From NCBI GenBank assembly GCA_943787445.1, contig CALSML010000007.1:1-64000 (forward strand): a stretch of DNA of 64,000 bases. Reading direction: 5' to 3'. The position numbers and the translations under genes are program-made. The notes beneath the pieces are model-generated. The model was not told the DNA's origin. It made no database searches and worked only from the letters and a program-made list of their open reading frames with translations. This DNA comes from an uncultured Alphaproteobacteria bacterium. Its GTDB lineage: Bacteria > Pseudomonadota > Alphaproteobacteria > UBA6615. Positions 17,412 to 26,554 of the stretch are shown piece after piece; position 1 is the stretch's first letter, and every line of letters begins with the position of its first letter.

Positions 17412-17830
17412 AGATCTAGTCCGGCAGCGTCGATTGTGAAACTCGGATTCCAGGCAATCTCCCAGAGATGTCCGTCCGGGTCGGCGAAGTAACCGGAATA
17501 GCCACCCCAGAACGCTTCCGCGGCTGGTTTTGCAATCGTTGCACCAGCGCGCACTGCAAGAGCCAGCACGTCATCGACATCGTCCCGTGTACGTGCGTTG
17601 TAAGCCAAAGTTACGCCGCGAAACCCTGATCCCTCGCTGCTGTTTAGGGCGGCGTCTTCGGCCAGCGCGTCCCGGCCGTACAACCCGAATACGACCCCGG
17701 CGCATTGGCAGAACACCACATTCTCGTTGGAGAGTTCGGAGGGAACCCAGCCAAGACCATCGGAATAGAATGTACGACTGCGCACAAGATCACGCACGCC
17801 CAGGGTGATAAGACTCAGACGCTGTTCCAT
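17402..17830 (-). CDS. VOC (glyoxalase/bleomycin-resistance) family protein
   Basis: 142 residues from ATG 17830. It has the paired beta-alpha-beta-beta-beta modules of the vicinal-oxygen-chelate fold: LITLGVRDLVRSRTFYSDGLGW and GYFADPDGHLWEIAWNP, where the DPDGHLWEI motif contributes a metal-site Glu. Members are dioxygenases, glyoxalases or binding proteins; no specific substrate can be assigned. It is divergent from the GST gene. Confidence 0.85.
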   Translation of the reverse strand: MEQRLSLITLGVRDLVRSRTFYSDGLGWVPSELSNENVVFCQCAGVVFGLYGRDALAEDAALNSSEGSGFRGVTLAYNARTRDDVDDVLALAVRAGATIAKPAAEAFWGGYSGYFADPDGHLWEIAWNPSFTIDAAGLDLQT

Positions 17831-17922
17831 GATCATGCTCCCAATCGTTGCGGCGCGATCCTGGTCGCGCCAGATCAACAGTGTCTGCTCTATACTGCAG
17901 GTCAGTAACCGGGAGATCGAAC

Positions 17923-18552
17923 ATGGCCGACTACACATTGTATGCGCATCCGCGCTCGGGAAATTCCTACCGCACCGCGCTGATGCTGGCGCTGACCGAG
18001 ACACCCTATGAATTCGTGCTGGTCGATCTGATGGATGGCAGCAATCTGGTTCCGGACTTTCTGAAGATCAATCCGCTGGGCAAGGTGCCGGCCCTGCGCC
18101 ACGGTGATCTGATCCTGCGCCAGAGCCATGACACCCTGCGATACCTCATCGAGCAGACGGGGAAGTTCGGTCCGAATGGCTGGGCGGAAGAGGCGCGGGT
18201 GGGAGACTGGATCGGCTTTGCCATTGATTTCTTCGGGTACGGGGTCGCGCGGATGCGTTTCGAGATGAAGTTCGGCGCGGGGCCGGGCCCGGTCTATGAA
18301 TTCTTCAAGAAGGTCGGTGACCGGGGGCTGGGGGTCATGGAGGCCCATCTGGCTGAGAACGAATGGCTCGCCTGTGGGCGGACAACGATTGCCGATATCG
18401 CCTGCTTCCCCGTGTCCACCTTCATGCCCGATGCGGGTTATGACGTGAGCCAGTATCCCAATATCGCGGCATGGCAGGGCCGGTTTCGGGCGCTGCCCGG
18501 TTTCGGAACCCCGCTCGACCTGATGCCCCATGACAACTGGCCGCCAGAATAG
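17923..18552 (+). CDS. Glutathione S-transferase family protein
   Basis: 209 residues. The N-terminal thioredoxin-like domain has YAHPRSGNSYRTALMLAL (probable Ser/Tyr glutathione-activating region), INPLGKVPALRHGDL with the cis-Pro, and LRQSHDTLRYL. The all-helical C-terminal domain contains TTIADIACFPVSTF with the N-capping Asp. A GGGAG ribosome-binding site precedes ATG 17923. It probably conjugates glutathione to electrophiles; the class is not resolved. Confidence 0.9.
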   Translation: MADYTLYAHPRSGNSYRTALMLALTETPYEFVLVDLMDGSNLVPDFLKINPLGKVPALRHGDLILRQSHDTLRYLIEQTGKFGPNGWAEEARVGDWIGFAIDFFGYGVARMRFEMKFGAGPGPVYEFFKKVGDRGLGVMEAHLAENEWLACGRTTIADIACFPVSTFMPDAGYDVSQYPNIAAWQGRFRALPGFGTPLDLMPHDNWPPE

Positions 18553-18580
18553 ATTTTATATTGATACCTTTTTTTAACAC

Positions 18581-18820
18581 ATGGGCGGCACAATTGCCGT
18601 CATGGGTGTTATTCGAAGATCGCCGGGGAACCCGGCTGGCAAGGATCCGTTTTCTGCGATTGGTGATCTTTTTGTGCTGATGGTGCTTGCTTGCCTGTTT
18701 GTAGCGCCGCTGGCCCTGGGGGTTTATGGCTTGAACTTTTTCTTCGGGACCGAAGGCACTGGTGGCGCCATCGTGGATGGTTTGCGCCAGGATCTCGTTT
18801 TGGGCATCAAGGGCATATAG
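18581..18820 (+). CDS. Small membrane protein of unknown function
   Basis: Up to 79 residues (ATG 18581; ATG 18602 gives 72). One strong transmembrane segment (LFVLMVLACLFVAPLALGVY) is flanked by a basic N-terminus (VIRRSPGNPAGK) and a short tail. It lies alone between GST and a convergent SDR gene. The amino-acid pattern looks genuine rather than a shadow frame, but no family is recognised. Confidence 0.45.
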   Translation: MGGTIAVMGVIRRSPGNPAGKDPFSAIGDLFVLMVLACLFVAPLALGVYGLNFFFGTEGTGGAIVDGLRQDLVLGIKGI

Positions 18821-18836
18821 CCGACATATTTCGGTT

Positions 18837-19556
18837 CTAGAACGTCTCGTTATACGGGCGTAAATCCAGTTCGAAGGTCCAGGCGTTGCGGGGCTGCACA
18901 TGCAGTTGCCAGAAGGCTTCGGCGATGGCATCGGGATCGATCAGACCGTCGTCACCGTGTTGGTCGACCAGGTCGGGAAATGCCGCACGGACCTTGTCGC
19001 CATTGACCACACCATCGACAATCACATGGGCGACATGCACGCTTTGGGGGCCGTATTCGCGGGCGGCCGATTCCGCGACCATGCGCAATCCGGCCTTGGC
19101 CGCGGCGAAGGCGGAATGTCCGGCGGCCCCGCGCAGAGAGCCGGTGGCACCGGTGTAGAGCAGGGAGCCGCCACCGCTTTCCGCCATGCGCTTTGTGGCT
19201 TCGCGGGCCACCAGAAAACCACCGAAACATGCCACCCGCCACAAATGCTCAAACAGCCAGGCCTCGGTCTCGGCCAGCGGGTGTTTCACATTCGCACCCG
19301 GGTTGAAGACCACGGCGCTGATCGGCGTGTCGATGCTGTCGAACAGGGCGGTTACGGCGTCTTCCTTACGCACATCCACCGGGTGGATGGCCGCCGAGCC
19401 GCCGGCGGTCTCGATTTCGGCCTGACGTTTGCGCAATCGTTCCTCGTTGCGTCCGACCAGCACCACATGCAGGCCGCCATCGGCGAAACGGCGGGCAGTG
19501 GCTGCGCCGATCCCCTGATGGGCCCCGACCCCGAAAACGATCGCGGTTTGGGTCAT
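18837..19556 (-). CDS. Short-chain dehydrogenase/reductase-like protein with Phe replacing the catalytic Tyr
   Basis: 239 residues. The NAD(P)-binding motif is FGVGAHQGIGAATARRF (a GxxxxGIG variant). Asn in VFNPGANVKHPL, a Ser/Thr-rich LLYTGATGSLRG and a Lys in the active-site helix are present. The YxxxK motif reads FAAAK: the catalytic tyrosine is Phe. Some SDR relatives carry this change and keep binding or altered activity. ATG 19556 follows an AGGAG-type ribosome-binding site. The function is unknown. Confidence 0.82.
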   Translation of the reverse strand: MTQTAIVFGVGAHQGIGAATARRFADGGLHVVLVGRNEERLRKRQAEIETAGGSAAIHPVDVRKEDAVTALFDSIDTPISAVVFNPGANVKHPLAETEAWLFEHLWRVACFGGFLVAREATKRMAESGGGSLLYTGATGSLRGAAGHSAFAAAKAGLRMVAESAAREYGPQSVHVAHVIVDGVVNGDKVRAAFPDLVDQHGDDGLIDPDAIAEAFWQLHVQPRNAWTFELDLRPYNETF

Positions 19557-19635
19557 GGTGTGGGCTCCTTTCGGGCACAAGGCCTGTGGACAGGCATGTC
19601 TGTTTGGCGCGGGTGATTTGCGCTAAACCTTAGGT

Positions 19636-22515
19636 ATGGCTGCAGCAAAGAAAATCAATGACAAGGATGACGGCAAGGGCGGGAGCGATGTTCCCGCACG
19701 CCTTTATCTGATCGACGGATCCGGTTTCATATTCCGGGCCTTCCATGCAAGTCCGCTGGAGGCATTCCGGCGGTCGGACGGCATCTATACCAATGCGGTG
19801 AACGGTTACTGTTCGTTGCTGATGAAGATGATCGACCGGGCGCGGGATGACGGCGCCTATGATTACATGGCGGTGATCTTTGATGCCTCGCGGAAGAATT
19901 TTCGCAATGACATCTATCCCGAATACAAAGCCAATCGGGATGCCCCGCCCGAGGAACTGCGCCCGCAATTCGGCCTGATCCGCGAAGCGACAATTGCCTT
20001 CGGTCTGCCTTCGATCGAACTGGAAGGTTATGAAGCCGACGATCTGATCGCGACTTATGCCCGCACGGCCGAGGCCCAGGGTATCGAAACCATCGTGGTG
20101 TCGTCGGACAAGGATCTGATGCAGCTGGTGCGCAAGAATGTTCGCATGTTCGATCCCATGAAGGACTTGGTGATCGGTGAAGACGAGGTGATGGAAAAGT
20201 TCGGCGTCACCCCGGATATGGTGGTGGATGTGCAGTCGCTTGCCGGGGATTCGACCGACAATGTGCCCGGTGTGCCCGGGATCGGCGTGAAGACTGCAGC
20301 GCTGCTGCTCAATGAATATGGTGACCTCGACACGCTTCTTGAGCGGGCGGGCGAGATCAAACAGAACAAGCGTCGTGAAAACCTGATCGAGTTCGCCGAT
20401 CTGGCGCGGGTCAGCCGCGAGCTGGTGCGCCTGAAGGACGATGTGGAGACAGAGCATAAGATCGAGGATTTCGCGCTTAAGGACCCGGACCCCGCGACAG
20501 TTGTTGAGTTTCTGAAGGCGATGGAATTCCGCACGCTGACCCAGCGTGTGGAAAGCCGCTTTGTGTCCGAAGGTCTTATGGATCAGGCCGATACGGCGGC
20601 CGGCGCCCCCATCGAAGCCCCTGCTGATGTCAGTTATGAACTGGTGCAGGATGAAGCAACCTTGCAGGGTTGGGTTGAGACCGCCCGCAATGCCGGGTTT
20701 GTGGCCTTTGACACCGAAACCACCTCTCTCAATGCCATGCGGGCACAGCTTGTGGGCTTTTCCCTGTCCACGGTTCCCGGCCAGTCCTGCTATGTCCCGG
20801 TTGGCCATGTGGAGGCCGTGTCGGATGAGCTCGATCTGGGCGGCACCGACAACACGGACAGTTCGGCCCTCAAGCAGATCGACATGGTGGTCGCTCTGAC
20901 CGCATTGAAGGATCTGATCGAGGACCCGTCGGTCCTGAAAGTGGCGCACAACGCCAAATACGATCTTCTGGTGCTGCGCCGGGCCATCGAAAAATATCTG
21001 CCCGACGATGCGCCGCTCGCACCTGCCGCCATCGATGATTCCATGCTGATGTCCTATGTGCTGGACGCCGGACGGAACAAGCATGGTCTGGATGACCTGT
21101 CCTTCCGGCATCTCGATCATGAGAACATCAAATACGAAGCGGTGGTCGGGAAGGGGAAAAAGCAGATTTCCTTCGCCGAGGTCGGCCTTGATGCCGCCCT
21201 CGACTATGCCGCCGAAGATGCGGATATGACCGGCCGGCTGCATACACAGTTTAAGCAGCGCCTGGTCGGTGAGCGGATGGCCACGGTCTATGAAACCATC
21301 GAGCGTCCACTGGTGCCGGTGATCGTCGAGATGGAGCGCGCGGGCATCCGCGCTGATGCCGAGACGCTGATCGACCTGTCCAAGGATTTTGCCAAGCGCA
21401 TGGCCGAGCTGGAGGGCAAGGCCCATGAGCTGGCCGGGGAGGAGTTCAATGTGGGCTCTCCCAAGCAGCTGGGGGAGATTCTGTTCGACAAGCTTGGCCT
21501 TGAGGGCGGCAAGAAGGGCAAGACCGGTGCCTACACCACTTCTGCCGATGTGCTCGAAGGGCTGGCCGCCCAGGGGCATGATCTGCCCCAGACCGTGCTG
21601 GCCTGGCGACAGGTACAGAAGCTCAAATCGACCTATGCCGATGCGCTGGTGGAGCAGATCAATCCAGATACCGGGCGCGTCCACACCTCCTACGGAATGG
21701 CCATTGCCCAGACCGGGCGGCTGTCCTCGAACGACCCCAATCTGCAGAACATCCCGGTGCGCACCGAAGAGGGCCGCAAGATTCGCGCAGCCTTCATGGC
21801 CAATCCGGGCAACAAGCTGGTCAGTCTTGACTATTCCCAGATCGAACTGCGCGTGGTGGCCCATGTGGCCGGCGAGGAACCCCTGATCGAGGCCTTCCGC
21901 GACGGGCAGGACATTCACGCGATGACGGCCAGTCAGGTTTTCAATGTGCCCATCGAGGGCATGGACCCGATGATGAGGCGCAATGCCAAGGCCATTAATT
22001 TTGGCATCATCTACGGCATTTCAGCCTTTGGACTGGCCAACAATCTGGGGATTGGCCGGGATGAGGCGCGGAACTATATCGCCGCCTATTTCGAACGCTA
22101 TCCGGCGATCAAGCGCTACATGGATGACACCCGTGAAGAGGCCAAGGAAGCCGGCTATGTGGACACGATCTTTGGTCGCCGCATTCATCTGAGCGGCATC
22201 AAGGACAAGAATCAGGCGGTGCGCGGCTTTGCCGAGCGACAGGCCATCAACGCGCCGATTCAGGGCGCGGCCGCGGACATTATCAAGCGGGCGATGATCC
22301 GCGTTCCCGCCGCGCTGGCCAAGGGCGACTTCAAGTCACAGATGCTGCTTCAGGTGCATGACGAACTGCTGTTCGAGGCCCCGGAGGGCGAGGTCGACGA
22401 CCTGATCGAAGCCATGCGCGATGTGATGGAAAACGCCGCCGCCTCGGCGGTGAACATGTCGGTTCCGCTGGTTGCGGATGCCGGTGTGGGCGATACCTGG
22501 AACGAGGCGCATTAG
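19636..22515 (+). CDS. polA: DNA polymerase I
   Basis: 959 residues, three complete domains. The 5'-3' exonuclease (about 18-300) has LIDGSGFIFRAFHA, ADDLIATYA and SLAGDSTDNVPGVPGIG. The 3'-5' proofreading exonuclease (about 345-550) keeps its acidic residues in FDTETTSL, HNAKYDLLVL and YAAEDADMT. The family A polymerase core has LDYSQIELRV (motif A), RRNAKAINFGIIYG (motif B) and QVHDELLFE (motif C). It fills gaps, removes Okazaki primers and serves in repair. The gene is entirely free of frame disruptions, in contrast to its frameshifted neighbours. Confidence 0.98.
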   Translation: MAAAKKINDKDDGKGGSDVPARLYLIDGSGFIFRAFHASPLEAFRRSDGIYTNAVNGYCSLLMKMIDRARDDGAYDYMAVIFDASRKNFRNDIYPEYKANRDAPPEELRPQFGLIREATIAFGLPSIELEGYEADDLIATYARTAEAQGIETIVVSSDKDLMQLVRKNVRMFDPMKDLVIGEDEVMEKFGVTPDMVVDVQSLAGDSTDNVPGVPGIGVKTAALLLNEYGDLDTLLERAGEIKQNKRRENLIEFADLARVSRELVRLKDDVETEHKIEDFALKDPDPATVVEFLKAMEFRTLTQRVESRFVSEGLMDQADTAAGAPIEAPADVSYELVQDEATLQGWVETARNAGFVAFDTETTSLNAMRAQLVGFSLSTVPGQSCYVPVGHVEAVSDELDLGGTDNTDSSALKQIDMVVALTALKDLIEDPSVLKVAHNAKYDLLVLRRAIEKYLPDDAPLAPAAIDDSMLMSYVLDAGRNKHGLDDLSFRHLDHENIKYEAVVGKGKKQISFAEVGLDAALDYAAEDADMTGRLHTQFKQRLVGERMATVYETIERPLVPVIVEMERAGIRADAETLIDLSKDFAKRMAELEGKAHELAGEEFNVGSPKQLGEILFDKLGLEGGKKGKTGAYTTSADVLEGLAAQGHDLPQTVLAWRQVQKLKSTYADALVEQINPDTGRVHTSYGMAIAQTGRLSSNDPNLQNIPVRTEEGRKIRAAFMANPGNKLVSLDYSQIELRVVAHVAGEEPLIEAFRDGQDIHAMTASQVFNVPIEGMDPMMRRNAKAINFGIIYGISAFGLANNLGIGRDEARNYIAAYFERYPAIKRYMDDTREEAKEAGYVDTIFGRRIHLSGIKDKNQAVRGFAERQAINAPIQGAAADIIKRAMIRVPAALAKGDFKSQMLLQVHDELLFEAPEGEVDDLIEAMRDVMENAAASAVNMSVPLVADAGVGDTWNEAH

Positions 22516-22621
22516 GGCATTTCTGCTCCCCAAGATGTGATGGCGCAAGGCGCTCTGTCCCGCCTACACTTCTCCCTGCCTGCTTGCCGCAAACACCAAC
22601 CTCTGTGGGGAGGACTTCAAC

Positions 22622-23392
22622 ATGTTTCCTATCCTTATGATTGCGGCGGCGCTGGCCGCTGTGCTGGGCCTGTCGGCCTCATTGGCATTGCCTGCCGGGG
22701 CGCAGGAGGCCAAACGCTCGATCACCGAGATCGGGCCGAACTTCTATCGTTTCCAGAATAATTTTCACACTTCCGTATTCCTGGTCACCGATGCCGGGGT
22801 GATCGCAACTGACCCGATCAATGCGGCCGCCGCGATCTGGCTGGAGAACGAGATTCGCACCCGGTTCGGGCAGGAAATCCGTTACGTGGTCTATTCCCAT
22901 GACCATGCGGATCACATTTCCGGCGGCGAGGTCTGGGACGACACGGCCGTGGTGGTCGCCTATGCCGATGTGCGATAGACCATTATCGACGCCAAGCGGC
23001 CCACCGCCGTGCCGGAGCTGACCTTCCCGGCCCAGCGGGTTGTGTTTGCCGTCGACTTCATTCTGATCAAGGCCGTGGCCTTCCGGAATCTGTCGGATGC
23101 CTGTCTGCCGGACTGGATCGATTCCATCCGGGCGGTCGAGGCGATGGATTTTGACACCCTCGCGCCGGGCCATGGACAGTTGGGAACGCCGGCGGATGTG
23201 ACGGCGTTTCGCGAATACATGGTCGATCTGTGGACGGCAGTGGGGGCTGCCGTGAAAGCGGGCAAGACCCTTGAAGAGGCAAAGGCGGAGATCAAGCTGC
23301 CGAAATATGAAAGCTGGTTCCGCTACAACGAGTTTCTCCCGCTCAATATCGAAGGTGCCTATCGTCACTTTGCCCTGCACTGGCGGCGCTAG
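22622..23392 (+). pseudogene. Secreted MBL-fold hydrolase, interrupted by amber stop and internal deletion
   Basis: A signal peptide (MFPILMIAAALAAVLGLSAS, cleavage after GAQ) leads to an MBL domain with the metal motif SHDHADHISGG. An in-frame TAG at 22976-22978 follows YADVR; the same frame continues TIIDAKRPTAVPELTF directly into PAQRVVFAVDF. In intact relatives as I know them, about 35 residues, including a metal-ligand His in an HSD motif, lie between those two strands; here they are missing. The C-terminus (DFDTLAPGHGQLG) is normal. The product is therefore probably inactive. A CMD-family gene follows and a hairpin terminates at 23400-23430. Confidence 0.75.
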
Positions 23393-23399
23393 TTCCGAC

Positions 23400-23430
23400 A
23401 CACCTCTTCCCCGTATCGGGGGAGAGGTGT
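23400..23430 (+). terminator. Hairpin terminator
   Basis: ACACCTCTTCCCC pairs with GGGGGAGAGGTGT around GTATC, with one G-U wobble, immediately after the MBL stop; the trailing T tract is short (TTTG). Confidence 0.7.
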
Positions 23431-23516
23431 TTGTCATTCCGGCATAACAGCTAGTATTTGGAGGCAGGACAGCCTGCGGCTAGGATCGTCCCGACTTTTC
23501 TTTGGGAGGACGGCAG

Positions 23517-24209
23517 ATGCCACGCACACAATCACGCATTCAGAAAATCGAACCCCACGTCATCGATGGCGAGTTCGAGGAATTCTATGGCGCTGTCACC
23601 GGGCTGCTGGGACGGGTGCCGCATTTCTATCGCACCATCTCCAATGCTCCGTTTCTGGCCATGCTGTTCCTGCCGATCAATGCCGCGGCCCAGCGCGAAT
23701 GGCCGGGGACACGGGTCAGTGGCAAGATCAAGGAAATGGTGGTGATCAAGACCAGTCACACCAATGGGTGCGACTATTGCTACGCCCACAACACCTCGCT
23801 GGGTCAGGCCGCCGGGATCACCCATGATCAGATCATTGCCATGTCTTCGGATGACTATCTGACATCGGATCTGTTCAGCGAACGCGAGAAGGCGGCCATC
23901 CTGTGGGCGGACAACATGACCCGCAACACGGCTCAGAAGAACGGCGATGCCTTCAACCGTCTGCATGCGAACTTCACCGAGGGCGAGATTGTCGAGATCA
24001 CCATGCTCTGTGCGATGTTCAACATGATCAATCGGGTCAATGATTCCCTGGATATCGCGCTCGAAGAGCAGCCGGAGATCGACAAGATCCAGAGTTCCCT
24101 GCATCTCGATCCGGCCAAGATGGGGGACTATCTGCGCTGGCTGGCTGATCACTGGCCCAGTGAGTTCGAGACCATGAACAAGCAGGCTGAGGATGCGGCT
24201 GCGGCATAG
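23517..24209 (+). CDS. Carboxymuconolactone decarboxylase (AhpD-like) family protein
   Basis: 230 residues. The CMD/AhpD redox-type motif NGCDYCYAHNTSL (CxxCxxH) lies near residue 85-97, preceded by IKEMVVIKTSH and followed by LFSEREKAAILWADNMT. Such proteins act as small peroxidases or lyases, or are structural orphans; a CxxC thiol activity is plausible. A paralogue occurs in the island at 36005-36656, and both sit near MBL-fold genes. ATG 23517 is preceded by GGGAGG. Confidence 0.85.
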   Translation: MPRTQSRIQKIEPHVIDGEFEEFYGAVTGLLGRVPHFYRTISNAPFLAMLFLPINAAAQREWPGTRVSGKIKEMVVIKTSHTNGCDYCYAHNTSLGQAAGITHDQIIAMSSDDYLTSDLFSEREKAAILWADNMTRNTAQKNGDAFNRLHANFTEGEIVEITMLCAMFNMINRVNDSLDIALEEQPEIDKIQSSLHLDPAKMGDYLRWLADHWPSEFETMNKQAEDAAAA

Positions 24210-24606
24210 GCCCGGATTTCGCGTGGGGTTTATCCCGAAACTATCAACAGCTTCATCCACAATTCGGCTGCCGACCCAGTTGCGGGACGCCCGTCTTCAG
24301 CGGGCCGATATGCGGGGCGCGGACCTCGCGCAGGCCGTGCTTGATGGCGTGGACTGGACCGGTTCGCGCCGGAGCGGTGCAAGTTTCGACGGTGCATCCA
24401 TGCAGAATATGCGAGATGACGCGAGTACATAGACACGCGCCTTATTGTTGCATTGCAGTATTACGACGAATTTCCGACTCGCTTTCCTCCCGGTTTCTCG
24501 TGTTAGTCTTACAGTTTAGCGTGCGCCACGGTATTGGGACCACGCTCAGGTAGAGCTTTATCCCTGATCGGTACTGTTGTGCTTATTGTGTCAGGATTTG
24601 CCAGCG

Positions 24607-25101
24607 ATGAGTGACATTGATTCATCCGGGGGCGGGGAACGGATTTCCGCAACGGTAAAATGGTTTAACCCCATCAAAGGCTATGGGTTCGTCCAGCCGT
24701 CAAATGGTCTGGGCGACGCGTTTGTACATGTCTCCGTTCTGGAAGCCGCGGGTCAGAAAGATCTGCAGGACGGGGCGGAGCTCGAATGCGAGATCGAGCA
24801 GGGGCCGCGCGGGCCGATGGTTTCGGTCATACACAGCGTGACCGGCGGCCAGGTGGAAGCCTCGGTTGCCAGCGATCCGGATGCACCTGTACTCGAGGGC
24901 GTCGTCAAGTTCTTCGATCCCAACAAGGGTTACGGCTTCATCACGCCCGATGGCGAAGGCTCGGATGTCTTTGTGTCCGGTCGTGTGGTGGCCCAGTCAG
25001 GCCTGCGGATGCTGGATGCAGAAGCCCGGGTGCGGGTGGCAACCCGCGCGGGCGAGAAGGGCCCGCTCGCCGTCACGGTCGAGCTGATCGACGACGCCTG
25101 A
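24607..25101 (+). CDS. Tandem cold-shock-domain protein
   Basis: 164 residues with two CSDs. Domain 1 (about 11-75) has TVKWFNPIKGYGFVQP (RNP1) and DAFVHVSVLE (RNP2). Domain 2 (about 95-160) has VVKFFDPNKGYGFITP and DVFVSGRVV, where the usual His of RNP2 is Ser. This double-CSD architecture is common in alphaproteobacteria and binds single-stranded RNA or DNA, acting as RNA chaperone or transcript antiterminator. The long leader (24434-24606) fits post-transcriptional control, though no defined element is seen in it. Confidence 0.93.
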   Translation: MSDIDSSGGGERISATVKWFNPIKGYGFVQPSNGLGDAFVHVSVLEAAGQKDLQDGAELECEIEQGPRGPMVSVIHSVTGGQVEASVASDPDAPVLEGVVKFFDPNKGYGFITPDGEGSDVFVSGRVVAQSGLRMLDAEARVRVATRAGEKGPLAVTVELIDDA

Positions 25102-25121
25102 CCTCTAATCTTTCTTCCCCG

Positions 25122-25901
25122 TTACCAGAGGGCGTTCCCGGCGAGCCAGATCGCGACGACCTGATTGAAGTCGTCGGGGCTTTCCCAATAGGGCGAATGT
25201 CCGACATCGGGCATGTCGATCACCGTTGCGCCGGGAACCCAGGCCGCGATCTCATGTACGAAGGCGGGCGGAAAGAACTGGTCATGCGCACCGACCACGA
25301 ACAGGGTCGGGACCGTGTAATCGTCGAAATCTCCGGGGCCGAAACTGTGCTCCGGACCGGCGATGCGTGCCCGCCAAGCCGGATCGAATACGGTGTTGAA
25401 CGAGAGTATCTGTCCGTAAAGTGCATAGAGGGCCGGCTCGCGGGCGCTGTAGCCCGGCGCGAAGGCACGGTCGGGCAGGGTCACGGTGTTGGCCCGTTCG
25501 AGCTCGGCCAGCCGTCGCCGGATGTCCATGGGCACGATCCCGGCCATGGATGAGCTGACGATCAGCCCGGAGACCCGTTCGGGGGAGTCACGGGCAAACC
25601 GCATCGCCGAAATGCCTCCCATGGATTGGGAAACCAGTGCGGCGCGCGGTATTTCGGCCGCATCCATCACGGCGGCCACGTCGCTGGCCAGGGTGTCGGC
25701 CGAGAAGGCGTCCCGATCGCAGTGGGATCGTCCGAAGCCGCGCTGATCGAAGGTGATCACGGTGTTGGTTCGGGAGAAGGCCGCCACCTGGCGCCACCAG
25801 CTGGCACCATTGCCGGCACGCCCGTGGAGAAACACAAGCGCGGGCCCCTGACCGTGTTTCTCGTACCAGATATCGACCCCGCCATTGGACGTGTAAGGCA
25901 T
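25122..25901 (-). CDS. Alpha/beta hydrolase
   Basis: 259 residues from ATG 25901. The oxyanion HG motif is VFLHGRAGNGASW, the nucleophile elbow LVSQSMGGISA (Ser about 95), the acid in VVGAHDQFFPP, and His in DVGHSPYWESP. FDQRGFGRS is typical of the haloperoxidase/dehalogenase-like AB hydrolase group. No signal peptide is present, so it is cytoplasmic. The specific ester or ring substrate is unknown. Confidence 0.88.
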   Translation of the reverse strand: MPYTSNGGVDIWYEKHGQGPALVFLHGRAGNGASWWRQVAAFSRTNTVITFDQRGFGRSHCDRDAFSADTLASDVAAVMDAAEIPRAALVSQSMGGISAMRFARDSPERVSGLIVSSSMAGIVPMDIRRRLAELERANTVTLPDRAFAPGYSAREPALYALYGQILSFNTVFDPAWRARIAGPEHSFGPGDFDDYTVPTLFVVGAHDQFFPPAFVHEIAAWVPGATVIDMPDVGHSPYWESPDDFNQVVAIWLAGNALW

Positions 25902-25943
25902 CGCGCCGCTCCGCATTCCTGTCGTTCGTGATTTCGTGACGTA

Positions 25944-26434
25944 TCAGTGAACGCTCTGCAGGCTATGTTCAAGTCGCGCGCCGGCATACGCGGAATTGCA
26001 AAGTGTTTCGAGGATATAGCCTGCATCGAAAAGACCACGTGCGACCTGATCAATGTCGGAGATCAGGTTGGAGACAGCATGTCCGGGAACCATCCAGTTG
26101 ATCAGGGCCCGACAATGCAAACGCGACTGGCTTTGATAGGTCGCGACGATGTTCAGCACGCACAGCTCGTTCTGGCTGACGCGACAGCAGATGGGGGGTG
26201 CAGACGGATCTGTCGTCGGGCATGGAGCCCCAATGTCCGGAATGCCGATTCGAGTGCGTCGCAAATCCGTGTGGCGGCGCGCGGTCCGCAGGTGCGGTTG
26301 AATTCCAGGACAACGTCCGGCCAGCGCTTCTGATCGGCCACCCATTGGCGTAGCGCCTGCAGGATCAGGCGTTCCATGTAGGAAAGGCGTCCGGAATCCA
26401 GGTGCGAGACCGTCGCGCTGTTCATATCGCTCAT
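25944..26434 (-). CDS. Unknown protein under an iron-box-like site (one frameshift)
   Basis: About 163 residues once a missing C is restored in a run of six Cs near 26195. The first part (SYMERLILQALRQWVADQKR and WPDVVLEFNRTCGPRAATRI) continues as PICCRVSQNELCVLNIVATY, ending LEHSLQSVH. It is helical at the N-terminus, with a cysteine-rich middle (CC...C) and further His/Cys residues. I recognise no family. A Fur-like palindrome lies 43-57 bases upstream of ATG 26434, and hugZ is immediately upstream on the same strand, so an iron- or haem-related role is possible. Confidence 0.6.
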
Positions 26435-26476
26435 GAGCGATCCATCGGTGTCAGATGATGATGTTGCGCACTATAT

Positions 26477-26495
26477 AATAATGACAATCATTCGC
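26477..26495 (-). promoter_or_regulatory. Fur-like iron box
   Basis: AATGACAATCATT (26480-26492) is an inverted repeat (AATGA/TCATT) matching 12 of 13 central positions and 15 of 19 overall of the classical Fur consensus by eye. It overlaps the AT-rich promoter region upstream of the minus-strand gene starting at 26434. Confidence 0.6.
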
Positions 26496-26554
26496 AGCTA
26501 GAATGTACCCGTGATGGCTTCTTCAATCCGCAATCCGGTCGCACCGGTGGTTCT

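Noticed and set aside
23513-24209. Gene for 4-carboxymuconolactone decarboxylase proper (protocatechuate pathway)
   Set aside because: No other protocatechuate-pathway genes are nearby and the protein is longer than PcaC; only family-level assignment is justified.
24193-24432. Possible pentapeptide-repeat small protein (ARLQRADMRGADLAQAVL)
   Set aside because: It overlaps the CMD gene end, covers only about four imperfect repeats, has no clear ribosome-binding site and shows no start choice that makes a compact repeat domain. It may be a remnant but is too weak to list.
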